Source of the DNA: Reticulitermes lucifugus
Lineage: Eukaryota > Arthropoda > Insecta > Blattodea > Rhinotermitidae
Assembly: GCA_026260175.1 (NCBI GenBank)
Contig: JAKCWW010000840.1
Coordinates: 58,651-89,664, forward strand
Reading direction: 5' to 3'
Length of the DNA: 31,014 nt
In this document: piece after piece, positions 11,482-20,514 of the stretch
Layout of the letters: each line of letters starts with the position of its first letter
Numbering within the stretch: the stretch's first letter is position 1
Program-made: the position numbers and the translations under genes
The notes under the pieces: model-generated
The model's database searches: none
The model's input: only the letters and a program-made list of their open reading frames with translations
What the model was told of the DNA's origin: nothing

Positions 11482-11513
11482 GTTTCGATCGTACGACCAT
11501 CTGCTCACGAGTC
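11482..11513 (-). other. Hammerhead-like hairpin motif (family e)
   Basis: On the minus strand the order is GTGAGCAGA, T, GGTC, GTAC loop, GATC, GAAACG. The arms pair with one G-U. The outer tetranucleotides GACT (11471-11474) and AGTC (11510-11513) are complementary, which could form a short closing stem. The 5' box differs from CUGANGA by an insertion, so catalytic competence is unlikely. Confidence 0.3.
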
Positions 11514-11835
11514 CAGCATGCTAGCCCATGATGTAAATTTCATTTTATCATTGGAATATAAATGTACATTATCTAGTAAGGGACAGGTAAAGAAATGTTA
11601 GGGGTGGACATTCGCAGTAGGAAGGTAGGCTGCTTACTGCTGCCACTCTACCCTTGTTGTGCCAAATGAAGTCCCGCTCTTGCTTGGATACGTACACCAT
11701 AACAGATGCGACACAACATGTAGTGCTCCGGGAAACTTTAATGGTGCGTCCATTATAAGATGTCATGAGACTCGGTCGAGTCGTTGCTTGTGTATCGTTG
11801 CAGTTACCCAAGTCCTATTTGATCTATACGAAGCA
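11514..11835. other. Unassigned sequence
   Basis: No gene or matched repeat. A TGTATCGT-containing phrase at about 11792 recurs loosely at 11909 and 11985, which may mark a decayed repeat spanning this area and the next. Confidence 0.4.
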
Positions 11836-11869
11836 ACAAAATTTGGTACTGGAAAGTACCAAATTTTGT
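11836..11869. repeat. 15-bp perfect hairpin in a decayed repeat
   Basis: The left arm (ACAAAATTTGGTACT) and right arm (AGTACCAAATTTTGT) are exact reverse complements around a GGAA tetraloop. The right arm runs into a sequence that resembles the motif CCAAATTTCGTCAAAATCGG seen at 12058-12077 and, diverged, at 20940 and 29733. The hairpin is therefore probably part of a mobile-element remnant and not a gene-linked terminator. Confidence 0.7.
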
Positions 11870-12054
11870 CCATATTCGTTGAATAGTTTACTCTTCTAAC
11901 TGCACGTGTATCGTGACAACTGTTCGATACGAAACAACATGAACAACTCGAGTCAGGTTTCACATCACACTTATTTTATACATGTATCGTAGCAGTTGTA
12001 CTTGACATGTATGAATTAATACGTAATCCTTCGTGCCATGTTTAGTGTACCCCA

Positions 12055-12100
12055 ATTCCAAATTTCGTCAAAATCGGTGGAGCAGTTCCGGAAATAATAG
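12055..12100 (+). repeat. AAATTTCRTSAAAATC motif block
   Basis: TTCCAAATTTCGTCAAAATC, then GGTGGAGCAGTTCCGGAAATAAT, belongs to a phrase recurring in this window inside the long repeats at about 20938 and 29733 and in weaker form at 11858. Similar phrases are very common in arthropod mobile-element tails; I cannot name the family. Confidence 0.45.
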
Positions 12101-12493
12101 TTGTGAACATTTACGTCCTCTTCGTTATTAATTGAAAGGAGCATAATAAGTCCCAGATTGTAAGAACAACCCTGTGTGTACTGAAGTTTCTTTGATGTAT
12201 CAACCATGGAGTTGAGTGTCCATAGAAGCTATCAGTGTACACGTTATTAATAGGATACAGGTATTTTCTAAATAATTCCACGCCTTTTAGCCAAATGGAT
12301 GGGAGGAAACCCGTATTTGTTAATGGCGAGGCCTCTTCCGAGTCCACGTTCCTCGAGTTACTTGATTCGTCGTCGTAACAGGAGTAAAAGTTATTTCATT
12401 ATTGACGTGAGGTACTTGAGAATAAAATATAACAACACGTGTGCGAGGCTTCGTACAGTTACTTCATTAAGTGTGTGGTTTCGATAAATACAG

Positions 12494-12806
12494 AAAATTT
12501 CCGACTTACGAGTACGTAAGGGTTCCATTCCTGAACCTTTTACGTAACCCGAAATTTACGTAAGTCGGAATTGACCCCACCCCCACTTATTTATCACACG
12601 TCATCGGTTATGTATACGTTTTTACAGTGTCATTATACAAGTTTAGAATTTTATTTACATCAATTTTTTGTCATACGAAACACACAAAGTAAAGTAATTG
12701 AATAATTACAGTATGAATAATTAATAATATTATGATAGTCATATAAATTAATAATTAATAAGAATTTCTTACGTAAGTCCGAGTTTACATAAGTCGCATG
12801 TGACGT
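12494..12806. mobile_element. Possible pogo/Tigger-like MITE
   Basis: The left side has TTCCGACTTACG, then GTAAGGGTTCC, GAACC and a partial inverted copy TTTACGTAAGTCGGAA, giving a compound inverted repeat at 12496-12573. The right side has CTTACGTAAGTCCGAG and ACATAAGTCGCATGTGACG at 12769-12806, whose reverse complement again carries GCGACTTA and GACTTACGTAAG. The AT-rich core between has no coding frame. Ends rich in GACTTACG are a feature I associate with pogo/Tigger-like elements, but the ends are imperfect and I could not define a TA duplication. Confidence 0.4.
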
Positions 12807-13385
12807 AACCAGTAAACTGCCTGTACTTCATTCCCGTTATTAGTAGTCCCGGTTTTTCCTTTTCTTAGAGCTGTACTATCTTGCATATATTTAACGGATA
12901 CAGTGATTATGTCTCGGGTAAAATCTGAGTTTACATAATTGAACATTTTCATGAATTCCATACCGGGCGCCCCCGAATTCAAGTCTGTGTTGGAAGTGGA
13001 GCGGTGTCGCATGATATGGGACCCTGTTGCAGCAATGTTCAGTTGTTGAAGTGTCTCTTAACAATTCTCAGCCATGTTTAGATCCTTCTGGTACGACTGG
13101 AGTACTCATTCCGTGCTTTGTGCGTTGGTATTGCCTTACAGAAGCACCATCTGTGACCCATTAGGCAGTCCTGGTTTCGGCTGTAACTTTTTCTCCCAAT
13201 GAAGTATGATTTTTTTTTATATTCGAGTGCGTTGTGTAAAAATCGATGCTTGGTCTAGTAGTCTTCAGGGAAGGACAAGTATTGAACAACAGGAAGTAAC
13301 GGGAGTAGGAGAAAACCACACAGTGCAGAGCTTCGTAGCCTATATTCTTCTAACGCGAGATTGGAGGTCTTGACGGCGGCGTTGA
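12807..13385. other. Unassigned sequence
   Basis: No gene or matched repeat was recognised; a T run lies near 13211-13218. Confidence 0.4.
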
Positions 13386-13572
13386 AGATTTAAGTCTTCT
13401 GCCACGTTGCGCCGTGTCGACTGTTAAATATTTGCCGACGTTTCGGAGGAGTGTACTGGTGTGTTCAAGGACTTTGACCCCATATATGAAGGCACTACAC
13501 CTTTCGAAACGTCGGTAACTTCACCATTCGACACTGTGTAACATCCCAGCAGATTTGAATCTTCTGACGTTG
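13386..13572. repeat. Inverted pair of CGAAACGTC repeats, diverged
   Basis: The left arm runs from AGATTTAAGTCTTCT through CCGTGTCGACTG to TTTGCCGACGTTTCGG. The right arm runs from TTTCGAAACGTCGGTAAC through CCATTCGACACTGTGTAAC to CAGATTTGAATCTTCTGAC. The reverse complement of the right arm aligns with the left arm along its length with scattered mismatches. The loop holds roughly 50 bp, including GTGTTCAAGGACTTTGACC. It has the same organisation as the better palindrome at 25608-25783 but belongs to a more diverged lineage. Confidence 0.6.
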
Positions 13573-13757
13573 GTAGGGTGATTAAATCAAGCGGAGTGAG
13601 ATGGTCTGAGAAATAAAATTTTGGTCGGAAAGGCTTCTGGGCCGAAAGACCTTGGATCACGATACTTGTATTTCTGGCTGTTTGAGATTTGTGTACGCTG
13701 CGCTGTGCGTAATGAAACCGCGTTAAAGGAAACTCGGATGTGAGCTTGGAGGTACGT

Positions 13758-13890
13758 GATGAGATCTGGGCTCTTCTGGGGTATTACGCAGCGTCGAATG
13801 GTAATCCTTTACCGACGTTTCGGGACAATGTATCGGTCCCATCTTCAAGGATCAAGTGATCTCATCAATATCGCGGCGGAAGCTTGAAAT
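13758..13890 (-). repeat. CGAAACGTC repeat with intact hairpin box
   Basis: The plus strand reads GAGATCTGGGCTCTTCTGGG, then TATTACGCAGCGTCGAATGG, then TTTACCGACGTTTCGGGAC, matching the left arm of the palindrome at 25608-25690. It continues into TCTTCAAGGATCAAGTGATC and then CATCAATATCGCGGCGGAAGC. The latter phrase follows the right arm at 25781-25799, so this copy looks like a full palindromic element that has lost its right arm. Confidence 0.65.
13817..13849 (-). other. Hammerhead-like hairpin motif (family a)
   Basis: On the minus strand: CTTGAAGA, T, GGGAC, a 9-nt loop, GTCCC, GAAAC, then GTCGGTAA. The arms pair over 5 bp. The flanks ATCCTT (13804-13809, plus strand) and AAGGAT (13847-13852) are complementary and overlap the box, giving a stem I-like closure. 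Relative to the hammerhead consensus the C3 position is T (or U is inserted) and one base separates the box from the stem. Confidence 0.4.
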
Positions 13891-14735
13891 CTGGGATGTA
13901 TTTCGCCATTCCTTCCAAACCGTTCTTCAAGAAGTGGTTCATATTTTTATGTTAAGTAATTATACGATATTGCAATAGCACTATTCCTTCAGTCGTTTTA
14001 CGTTATCTAGTGTTACTAAGACTGTGTTATTCAGAACAGCTGTAGTGCGTTCGAGGACAATACTTTCGCATCCGTGCTTCACTTTTAACACGGAGGACTT
14101 GCTGTTAACATTACAAGAACATCGACCTTTCAGTTTATAGGCCTATTATCTCTGAAAAGTATTATTGGTCTGGTGAATGGCCAGCTGTATTTTTTATTCG
14201 ATAACTTTCTTGCTCCCCTATCAGGCTTTATAGTACCGTTTCATGCCAGAAGCTTATGCAGGTCTCATAGTCGGTACAGCACGAGGGACTAACACATTGC
14301 CTTGAGCAGCATCCAGAAGCACCGTCATGTATACATAGGACCAGCCATGTGTGTGTGCTTTCTTTATGACGCAAATTCTATTTGTGTAGTCTTAGGAGAA
14401 TTTTAATACGTTCTACTCCGCAGTGATGCCTCATATGCATACATGGTATCTGTTTATATTGCACTTCGTCCTCTGGTTTCTGTGCCCAAGGCAGTGGATG
14501 ACATTCTGCTATTACACTCACGTCGTCATTCTTAGTAGTACAGTGTGTTTGAAGAACGATTGTCCGTGTACAGGAGAGATTGTGAAGGAATGGTTTTAGA
14601 TCGCAAGAAAACGTTTTGACGTATATACGCCTGTTCTTAATGTTTAAAGAACTTCAGTAGTTCGACTACTAGAAGAAGGAAATGTACAGGACATATCTTT
14701 TATCTTTGCTCTGAGCAGTGCAAATGATGCATGTC
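13891..14735. other. Unassigned sequence
   Basis: No gene or matched repeat was recognised. Confidence 0.4.
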
Positions 14736-14739
14736 CCGG

Positions 14740-14890
14740 CGGGTGCAGGTTTTCTGTACGATAAAGCGGGCGAGCTCGGGGAGACGGTAAAAGAGAGATC
14801 CCGTGTTTATGGAACCCGTAGGTTTATTGCCCTGTCCACAGAAGCCTATCATTGGACACACCTCAGTTGATTCCACTCTACACACTTGAC
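14740..14890 (-). repeat. Non-LTR retrotransposon 3' tail, diverged
   Basis: The reverse complement around 14790-14850 (GGCTTCTGTGGACAGGGCAA, then AAACCTACGGGTTCCATAAACACGGG) aligns with the tail of the copy at 29820-29985 (GGCTCTTGTGAATGCGGTAA, then GAACCTTCGGGTTCCACAAAACGTGGG). The WI-LAQDR peptide is not preserved here. The identification rests on that alignment only. Confidence 0.45.
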
Positions 14891-15618
14891 TCCTGTTTAT
14901 CAAGATTCATTTTAATATTATGCTGTAGGGTCCTTAATTTAGTCTCTGAGAATGATTTTTATGTACTTAGGATCGTCCTCATGCGCTGTATCTTCGATTC
15001 AGTTAACCGAACAAAAGTAGGCTCAAGCTCGTCATATAATTTTCTCCATCCTCCGGTTGCAAGTGTTAACTAAATTCGGGACGACGTAATTCATTGTATA
15101 GATTTTGGGGGTCGGCTCCTAATGAAAATTGGCCACTGACTGTTAACATCTATTAAGAGCACAGATAATTCTTATATTATGAATGGCGGAAAATTACTCT
15201 GAAGTGTTATTTACGTTATAACCAGTTCACTTTTCAACTGCCTTGTTCAAAGTCTCTCTTTTGCAATGGCACGATAGAAACGGCGAATTGGTGTAGTTTT
15301 CCCTCTAGATTGTGAAGTGAAGTGATGTGACGTGACGTAATTGTGCCTGATTATAAAGTCATCCTTCATTTTACCGGCCCTGGATGAAATTTGGTTTTAT
15401 AGATGTGGCAGGTTTTTACCCGAACGTGTATTGGTCCGTTACCAATTCTAGAGCACTGAAGACGCTGTAATGCCAAAGCCCCGCATGGTTTTCGTGGTGG
15501 ATGATTCATTATGTATTTCCTACAGCTACTGCCAACATTATGGTTACACACTTCTAACATTACGTCATTGTTGACGCTATGAGTTTTTTGAGTGCAAAAA
15601 TGGCTTCAGTCTTACGTC
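14891..15618. other. Unassigned sequence
   Basis: No gene was recognised. The phrase GTGATGTGACGTGACGTAA at about 15323-15341 resembles similar TGACGTGACG runs at 2640-2651 and 30989-30999; these are short and I do not assign a function. Confidence 0.4.
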
Positions 15619-15619
15619 A

Positions 15620-15677
15620 GTTGGGTCATTCCAGTAACGTCACTGAGAGTTGGGTCATTCCACTAACGTCACTGCGA
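15620..15677 (+). repeat. Two-copy 29-bp direct tandem duplication
   Basis: GTTGGGTCATTCCAGTAACG plus CACTGAGA-type unit at 15620-15648 is repeated at 15649-15677 with two substitutions. The copies abut with no spacer, so this is a recent local duplication. Confidence 0.85.
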
Positions 15678-16060
15678 TCGTTAGACGTCACCGTCCGGGA
15701 CGGAGCTACGTGACAGTACGATGTATGCGGCCCCAACAGCGTGCTTGTCGAACTGTACCCGCACTGTCAATTGGCATGAAGCTAATGTCGATAGTAAAAC
15801 ACATTACGCACCAGTGAAGAGTGCTGTGCGACCACTGTATTCTCACATCGGCCCTTACAACAGATGTTTTCAAGTAGTATACCGCACCATGTCGACTCGT
15901 TCTCACAGCAGAGATGAGACGTATTACTTGGCGAATCCTCTCACACGTTTCGTGTACATTTCCACGGCGTCTAGGGCCGCAAAGCTGAGTTCAGAACTGT
16001 ACGAGGTCATTTTAAGTTGCTGTGTCCTCTTTTGGCATGTAATGTCGGATTAGATATTAA
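15678..16060. other. Unassigned sequence with a 110-codon open frame
   Basis: The open frame at 15721-16053 (plus) shows no domain, signal peptide or membrane segment I recognise. It ends just before a SINE. I do not call it a gene. Confidence 0.4.
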
Positions 16061-16065
16061 TAGTG

Positions 16066-16325
16066 ATTAGCTCAGTCGGTATAGCGACTAGCTACGGGAT
16101 GGACGGTCCGGGTTTCGAGTCCCAGCAGGGGTGTGAGGTACTCTTCTCCAAAACCTCGCAGATCGGCTCTGAGGCCCACCCAGCTTTCTGTTTAATGGAT
16201 ACCGGCGTTATTCTCCGTGGGTAAAGCGGACGGAGGGTGAAATTAACCACTCCATTTAGTACCGAGGTTAAAAATAAGCGGACATGTACGTCTGCTCCCC
16301 CTATATACCTTCATGACATAAACAG
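16066..16325 (+). repeat. tRNA-derived SINE, near full length (family A)
   Basis: The head carries ATTAGCTCAGTCGGTATAGC, an excellent polymerase III A box (16067-16084), and CCGGGTTTCGAGTCCC, a B box with one inserted T (16109-16123). The body follows with TCTCCAAAACC, CGGCTCTGAGGC, CCACCCAGC, a TACCGG block, GAAATTAACCACTCC and CGAGGTTAA, then a pyrimidine-rich end and TTCATGACATAAACAGG. It is not a functional tRNA, because the flanks of the head do not pair as an acceptor stem. It is the reference copy for the fragments at 95-300, 24190-24343 and 28738-28895. Confidence 0.8.
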
Positions 16326-16424
16326 GAACAATTTTACTTCACTTAAGGATTGTGATTCAGAGGGATGGGATCAGGGAAGAAGCGTTAATGGTCCATTTTA
16401 AAGTGCTGCACAAATACTTGTTCC

Positions 16425-16505
16425 GGGGCTTTGAGGAACGCCACAAAGGACCGAGACTTTAACCTGGGACCTCCCGATTACGATGCAAGATTTCTGACTC
16501 GGAGA
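16425..16505 (-). repeat. SINE fragment (family B-like)
   Basis: On the minus strand: GATCTCCGAGTCAGAAATCTTGC, then GGGAGGTCCCAGGTTAAAGTCTCGGTCC, then GGCGTTCCTCAAAGCCCC. The middle resembles the B-box region GCTCCCGGTTCAAATCTCG shared by the copies at 5068 and 25865. It lies head to tail behind the family A copy but on the opposite strand. Confidence 0.4.
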
Positions 16506-17735
16506 TCACTTGGAGCAACATGTATTTTGTAGCTGCCGTCGTCCTAAGAGAACGACGGGTGTTGAAATCGCGAAGGGTTTGCAATACACAAATGTCAGTT
16601 CGCGTTGAGTCATTCAGTCACCTTCATTGACCCTGCCCTCTCGCCAGTATTTGTTTTGTTCCCAGAATATCTGTTCAGCCTGCTTTATAATATAAACACA
16701 CGCCATTCGTACGTCAAGGTTTTGCCTTTTTTTTTTAAAGGGGGTGATCTCTTTTTCTTGTGTAATACAGAGTAGCCCGTTCAGTTGCAGAACGTGACAA
16801 AATTGCTTATAAACCGGATCTGAATCACGATACTTCTCTACCACGTCCTATGCTGTAGGCGTCATTCAGTTGGAATGCAGGAAACGGGGTATGGAAGATA
16901 CTGCGATTATCAGTGCAAGAACACAGCTAGCTGATAGGTTTGTGTGCCTGCGGATTTTGGACGTCTATATGACTAGGATCTAATCTAAATACATAACAGT
17001 GAAGCATTGGACAGTTTGTGAAATATGTCATCGCGAAAGCGTTCTTGAGCCACCCCGCGTGGCCCCTCGTAACGCAGTCGGCTTGTCTCTTCCATTGCAG
17101 TGACGCGACTGCTGGTACTGTGAGAGGTTTCAGCCGGTGTTACTCAATGCCGTCACTTGGGTGCCTGTGATCACAACCTCTCCTTCTTTACCGAGTCACA
17201 GGTTGTTCCCCGAAGGCTAATACTGTTCGCAGACCTAGAGACGATCCATGCTGGAATTCGATAGATGCGCAGTGCGCAAGATTTCGGCGTGAATGACGAC
17301 GTCGCCACTACCCATTCTGAAAGTAATCGTACAGTGCCCCCCGCCCACGACACGCTCTTCTAAATGTTTCATGTTTGTTATAGTAGTAGTAGAACAGTCG
17401 CTTGTACCAGTAGCAGTCCAGTAGTCCCCTGCACCGGCCAAGACCCCCCCCCTTCCCCGCTGGTCTGTAGTCTGTGGTCTATAGCCTGCTCCAAGATTTC
17501 TTCAAAACAATTAGTGTTGGTATTGAGCACAAGATAGGTGCAAATGTTTTGGGAACCCAAAGTGTAGAGTTCACCTGTTATTGCGATACGTCCATTGCTA
17601 AAGTCTAGGTTGTGTGATACGAATCCGCAATCGATTCTTAATGTAGTTCAGCGACATGTTACAGCGTCATATGCAATCTGAAGACCTGCATGCTGAGAAC
17701 GTAAAAGATTTGAAAGGCCGCGGTCGTCTGATCTC
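16506..17735. other. Mostly unassigned; possible SINE head at 17049-17090
   Basis: The phrase GAGCCACCCCGCGTGGCCCC, then GTAACGCAGTCGGCTTGTC, resembles a tRNA-Leu/Ser-type A-box region used by some SINEs, but no good B box follows, so this is tentative. A C-rich run lies at 17445-17459. No gene was recognised. Confidence 0.35.
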
Positions 17736-17737
17736 TG

Positions 17738-17835
17738 TGTATTCTCGTGGCAAAACAGTGAAACCTCTAAAAATCGCCAGTCCGAAATCGGACCCGGGTA
17801 CCTCCCGAATACGTATTACCGCTAAACGAATTTGA
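17738..17835 (-). repeat. SINE head fragment (family B-like)
   Basis: On the minus strand: CGTATTCGGGAGGTACCCGG, GTCCGATTTCGGACTGG, then TTTCACTGTTTTGCCACGAG. The order GGGAGGTNCCGGGT-C-ATTTCGG is B-box-like and is similar to the fragments at 16425 and 25865. Boundaries are uncertain. Confidence 0.4.
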
Positions 17836-19890
17836 TTGATATTTCTGGTCTGATCCTGAACATAGCAATTAGGATTCCTGTACCAGGAATAGTTACTAAA
17901 TCCTGAAATGATGGAGATTGACAAAGCTGGGTTTTCCTTCTCCAAATCAGATCTTACAGATTATCTACTTGCTGCTTTTTTATGTAGCCACATTTAGTGT
18001 CAGTACTTCAGCAGAGAGGAAGCACAAACTGTCAGTCACAGCTTAACTTTTTAGCAGTTTTTATTGCTTGCTACATATTTAGGCTGTTGGGAAAGATCGG
18101 GCAATTGAAAATATACATGAAGACAGATATAATTTAGATACCATCCATTAAAGTGATACTTTTTGAGATAGCTGATATCACAACTTTCCAAAAATTGGAG
18201 TTGTATAAGTGTTTCATCTTTACAGCAGATTAAAGATTAAATTCACTGGGCAACCCACATGCGAGGGGAGTAGGTTCTAGAAACATTGTACGATGTTAGT
18301 CACTTTAGTGAAGAACTGAAACGCGTTTTCCAGTTCGCAAACTATGCTTTAGGCCAACCACCTAAGCTTTCTAGTTTGTCGTTGGAGAATTTATATTGAT
18401 GGTCCTGTATTCGCGGTTGTAGTTACAAATGTCGTTTCGGCGACCCGAATGTACATGTGTGAAGCGTGAATAGAGAATGTCGGCCACGAGTGATATTCCG
18501 AAGGAAAGTCTGTGAAGTTGATTAATGTATGGACGTGGAGGCATGTGGCCCTTCTCTTTCTGAGACTGGATGGATAGTAATATTTGAGTTGGTCCAAATA
18601 TGGCGGCATTGTTACTGGGAGGAAAAGTGAGCGCCTTGAAGACACAGTACCAGAGAGACAGTGACTGTCATGTACATGAAATTGACCTTCTGATCCAGTA
18701 GTGGATCGTGCGTTACGATAGTGCCATTGCAGTCGGTACTTTGATCACAATTTGTGTTACCATTATACCAAAATGTTGCGTGGATTTGCTGTAGAAAGGA
18801 CAGACTAGTGGCTTCGAATTTTATCGTGAGACGTGTTCCTACCCTAGGTAGAGCTTAACCTATTGTATTATCTAGCTAATGGTACGGTTCCGCCAGCAGT
18901 AAAACAGTGCGTCTGCTGCACGCAGCGGCTGCATCCTCTGACGTAATAGTCTGCGCGTAGCGGTTATTGTAACAACTGTATGAAACATTTAATAAGGCAC
19001 CTTATGGGTTCGTGTTCTATAGATTTCAAGTACTACAAATCGCTATTGTTCTAATCTTTTACATTACGGACTCTAGCCCCCTCCGGTGGAGAAGTGGTCG
19101 CAGAAATGTGAACAGTTCGGCGTACGGTGTTACGTAACTTGTATTTTTCGGTTTCAGGAATTTGATACGTGTTTTGTTTCCGCCTAATACCAATGGTTTA
19201 ATCAAAATTACCGGAGTATAGAATTCCTTCGTAGCCCGAAGAAAATGTGTGTATTGATACACGTCAGAGGCCTTCTGTTGCATATAATTCGCATAATTTC
19301 TCAAATAGGTGTTACGTATGCCTTTGCCGATAGCTTGAGGCTACAAAAACTGTTAATGAATCGGCAGTGCAGCAGTTTTATAGTCTTATTCTGTAATTGT
19401 AGGAAATTTGTCGTCTGCATTGTGATACAGTCTCAGTTTATTTTGCCATTGTTCAGAAGCCGGTTTAAAATTATCTTGCTGCCTTCTTCTAAATGAGTGG
19501 ATTATATTTTAAAGTGATTCATAAATGGTGAAAGTGACCTTTACCATTCTGTCGACTGTGAAAGTTGATGTTGGTAACTGATAGTGGTGCTACAAATCAT
19601 ACTTAGTTACGGTTCAGTAATTCGCCATTTGATAATCTGACAGTTAATTGAAATTGTGCCACATTGCTGTCACCCTGCTCGACAGATTTAATTAAGATGT
19701 GTCACCAGCGCAGATGCACCTCGTTTAATTTGACCTGGCAAATTAGCTGACGCTGCAGTTATTAAATTGCCGCATGTGCGACGTATGTATGAGGATTCGA
19801 TGTGGGACATTTGAGGTGTTCACTGCGGTGACGGAATAGTACTGTCTTCTTGGATTTTCTGCCGTATAGTTTTGTATGGGTCTACGAATA
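17836..19890. other. Long unassigned stretch
   Basis: No gene or matched repeat was recognised. Short open frames at 18391-18645 and 19059-19304 (minus) show no motif. Confidence 0.45.
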
Positions 19891-19896
19891 CCACAC

Positions 19897-19927
19897 TTTC
19901 GAGGCACGTGGTGCCTCCGTCTTCAGG
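19897..19927 (-). other. Hammerhead-like hairpin motif with intact box (family c)
   Basis: On the minus strand: CCTGAAGA, CG, GAGGCAC, CAC loop, GTGCCTC, GAAAG. The CUGANGA box and the GAAA are both intact and the hairpin has seven perfect pairs. Two extra bases separate the box from the stem, which would disturb a canonical hammerhead core, and I see no clear outer stem. This is the strongest example of the box-stem-GAAA arrangement in the window, with a stem unrelated in sequence to those at 1808 and 13817. Confidence 0.4.
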
Positions 19928-20140
19928 ATAAGATGTGGAGCCTTTGGCACTCATCGTATTGCTCTTGTTTTACCTACGTCAAAAATTGTCATAGCCACCA
20001 TGTTGCGTCTGCTTTAAGTGGTACTTTGCGTCACACAATCGGAGTGTCAGAGGCACAGTAGTATTACGAATACACTCTCCGCGGTATAACTGCCTTCATA
20101 TAACAGCCGGATAAAAATAGTGCTGTACGTAATAGCGTTG

Positions 20141-20182
20141 AGTGTGGCTTATAATAAAAATTTTATCTATAGTAAGCCACTA
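20141..20182. repeat. 8-bp inverted repeat with AT-rich loop
   Basis: GTGGCTTA at 20144-20151 and TAAGCCAC at 20173-20180 are exact reverse complements around a 21-nt AT-rich centre that itself contains AAAATTTT. Possibly a decayed small inverted-repeat element. Confidence 0.45.
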
Positions 20183-20237
20183 AATAGCACAGTAATAAAC
20201 AGCATGTAATTATTTTAATTGTATTCATGGAGTACCG

Positions 20238-20386
20238 CAGGGGTGCACAAATTCCGGGCGACGAAATTTTGTATGGTGGCGCCTAATATTTGTGGGTCCT
20301 CAGAATAGAACTTCCTTGATGTCACTCTAAGGGCGCCTGGAATTCTGGGTTTGATCCTAGATGTATGGAAAATTTGTGCACCCCAG
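20238..20386. mobile_element. Short hAT-like MITE with 8-bp target duplication
   Basis: The element is 149 bp. Its left end CAGGGGTGCACAAATT and the reverse complement of its right end CTGGGGTGCACAAATT differ by a single base, and CAGGGGTG is a typical hAT-type terminus. The flanking octamers GAGTACCG (20230-20237) and GTGTACCA (20387-20394) match at 6 of 8 positions, as expected for an aged 8-bp target duplication, the length made by hAT transposases. No coding capacity; it would need a transposase from elsewhere. Inside, GGCGCC occurs near both ends, making a second weaker inverted repeat. Confidence 0.7.
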
Positions 20387-20514
20387 GTGTACCATGTACT
20401 AATTATAATTGGTCATGTATGGCTTTTATTTTATTGGACATGCAGTTTGTCACTTCCGCCTCTATTCGCCGTGCGTGTGGGCGGTCGGATGATTAAGGTT
20501 AATAAGATAAAGAC

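Noticed and set aside
15323..15341. TGACGTGACG runs (also near 2640 and 30989) considered as cAMP-response elements
   Set aside because: Short words that are common by chance; no promoter or gene start is nearby to support regulation.
16066..16140. Candidate tRNA gene with good A and B boxes
   Set aside because: The ends do not pair as an acceptor stem and the sequence continues into a SINE body found elsewhere in the window without the head.
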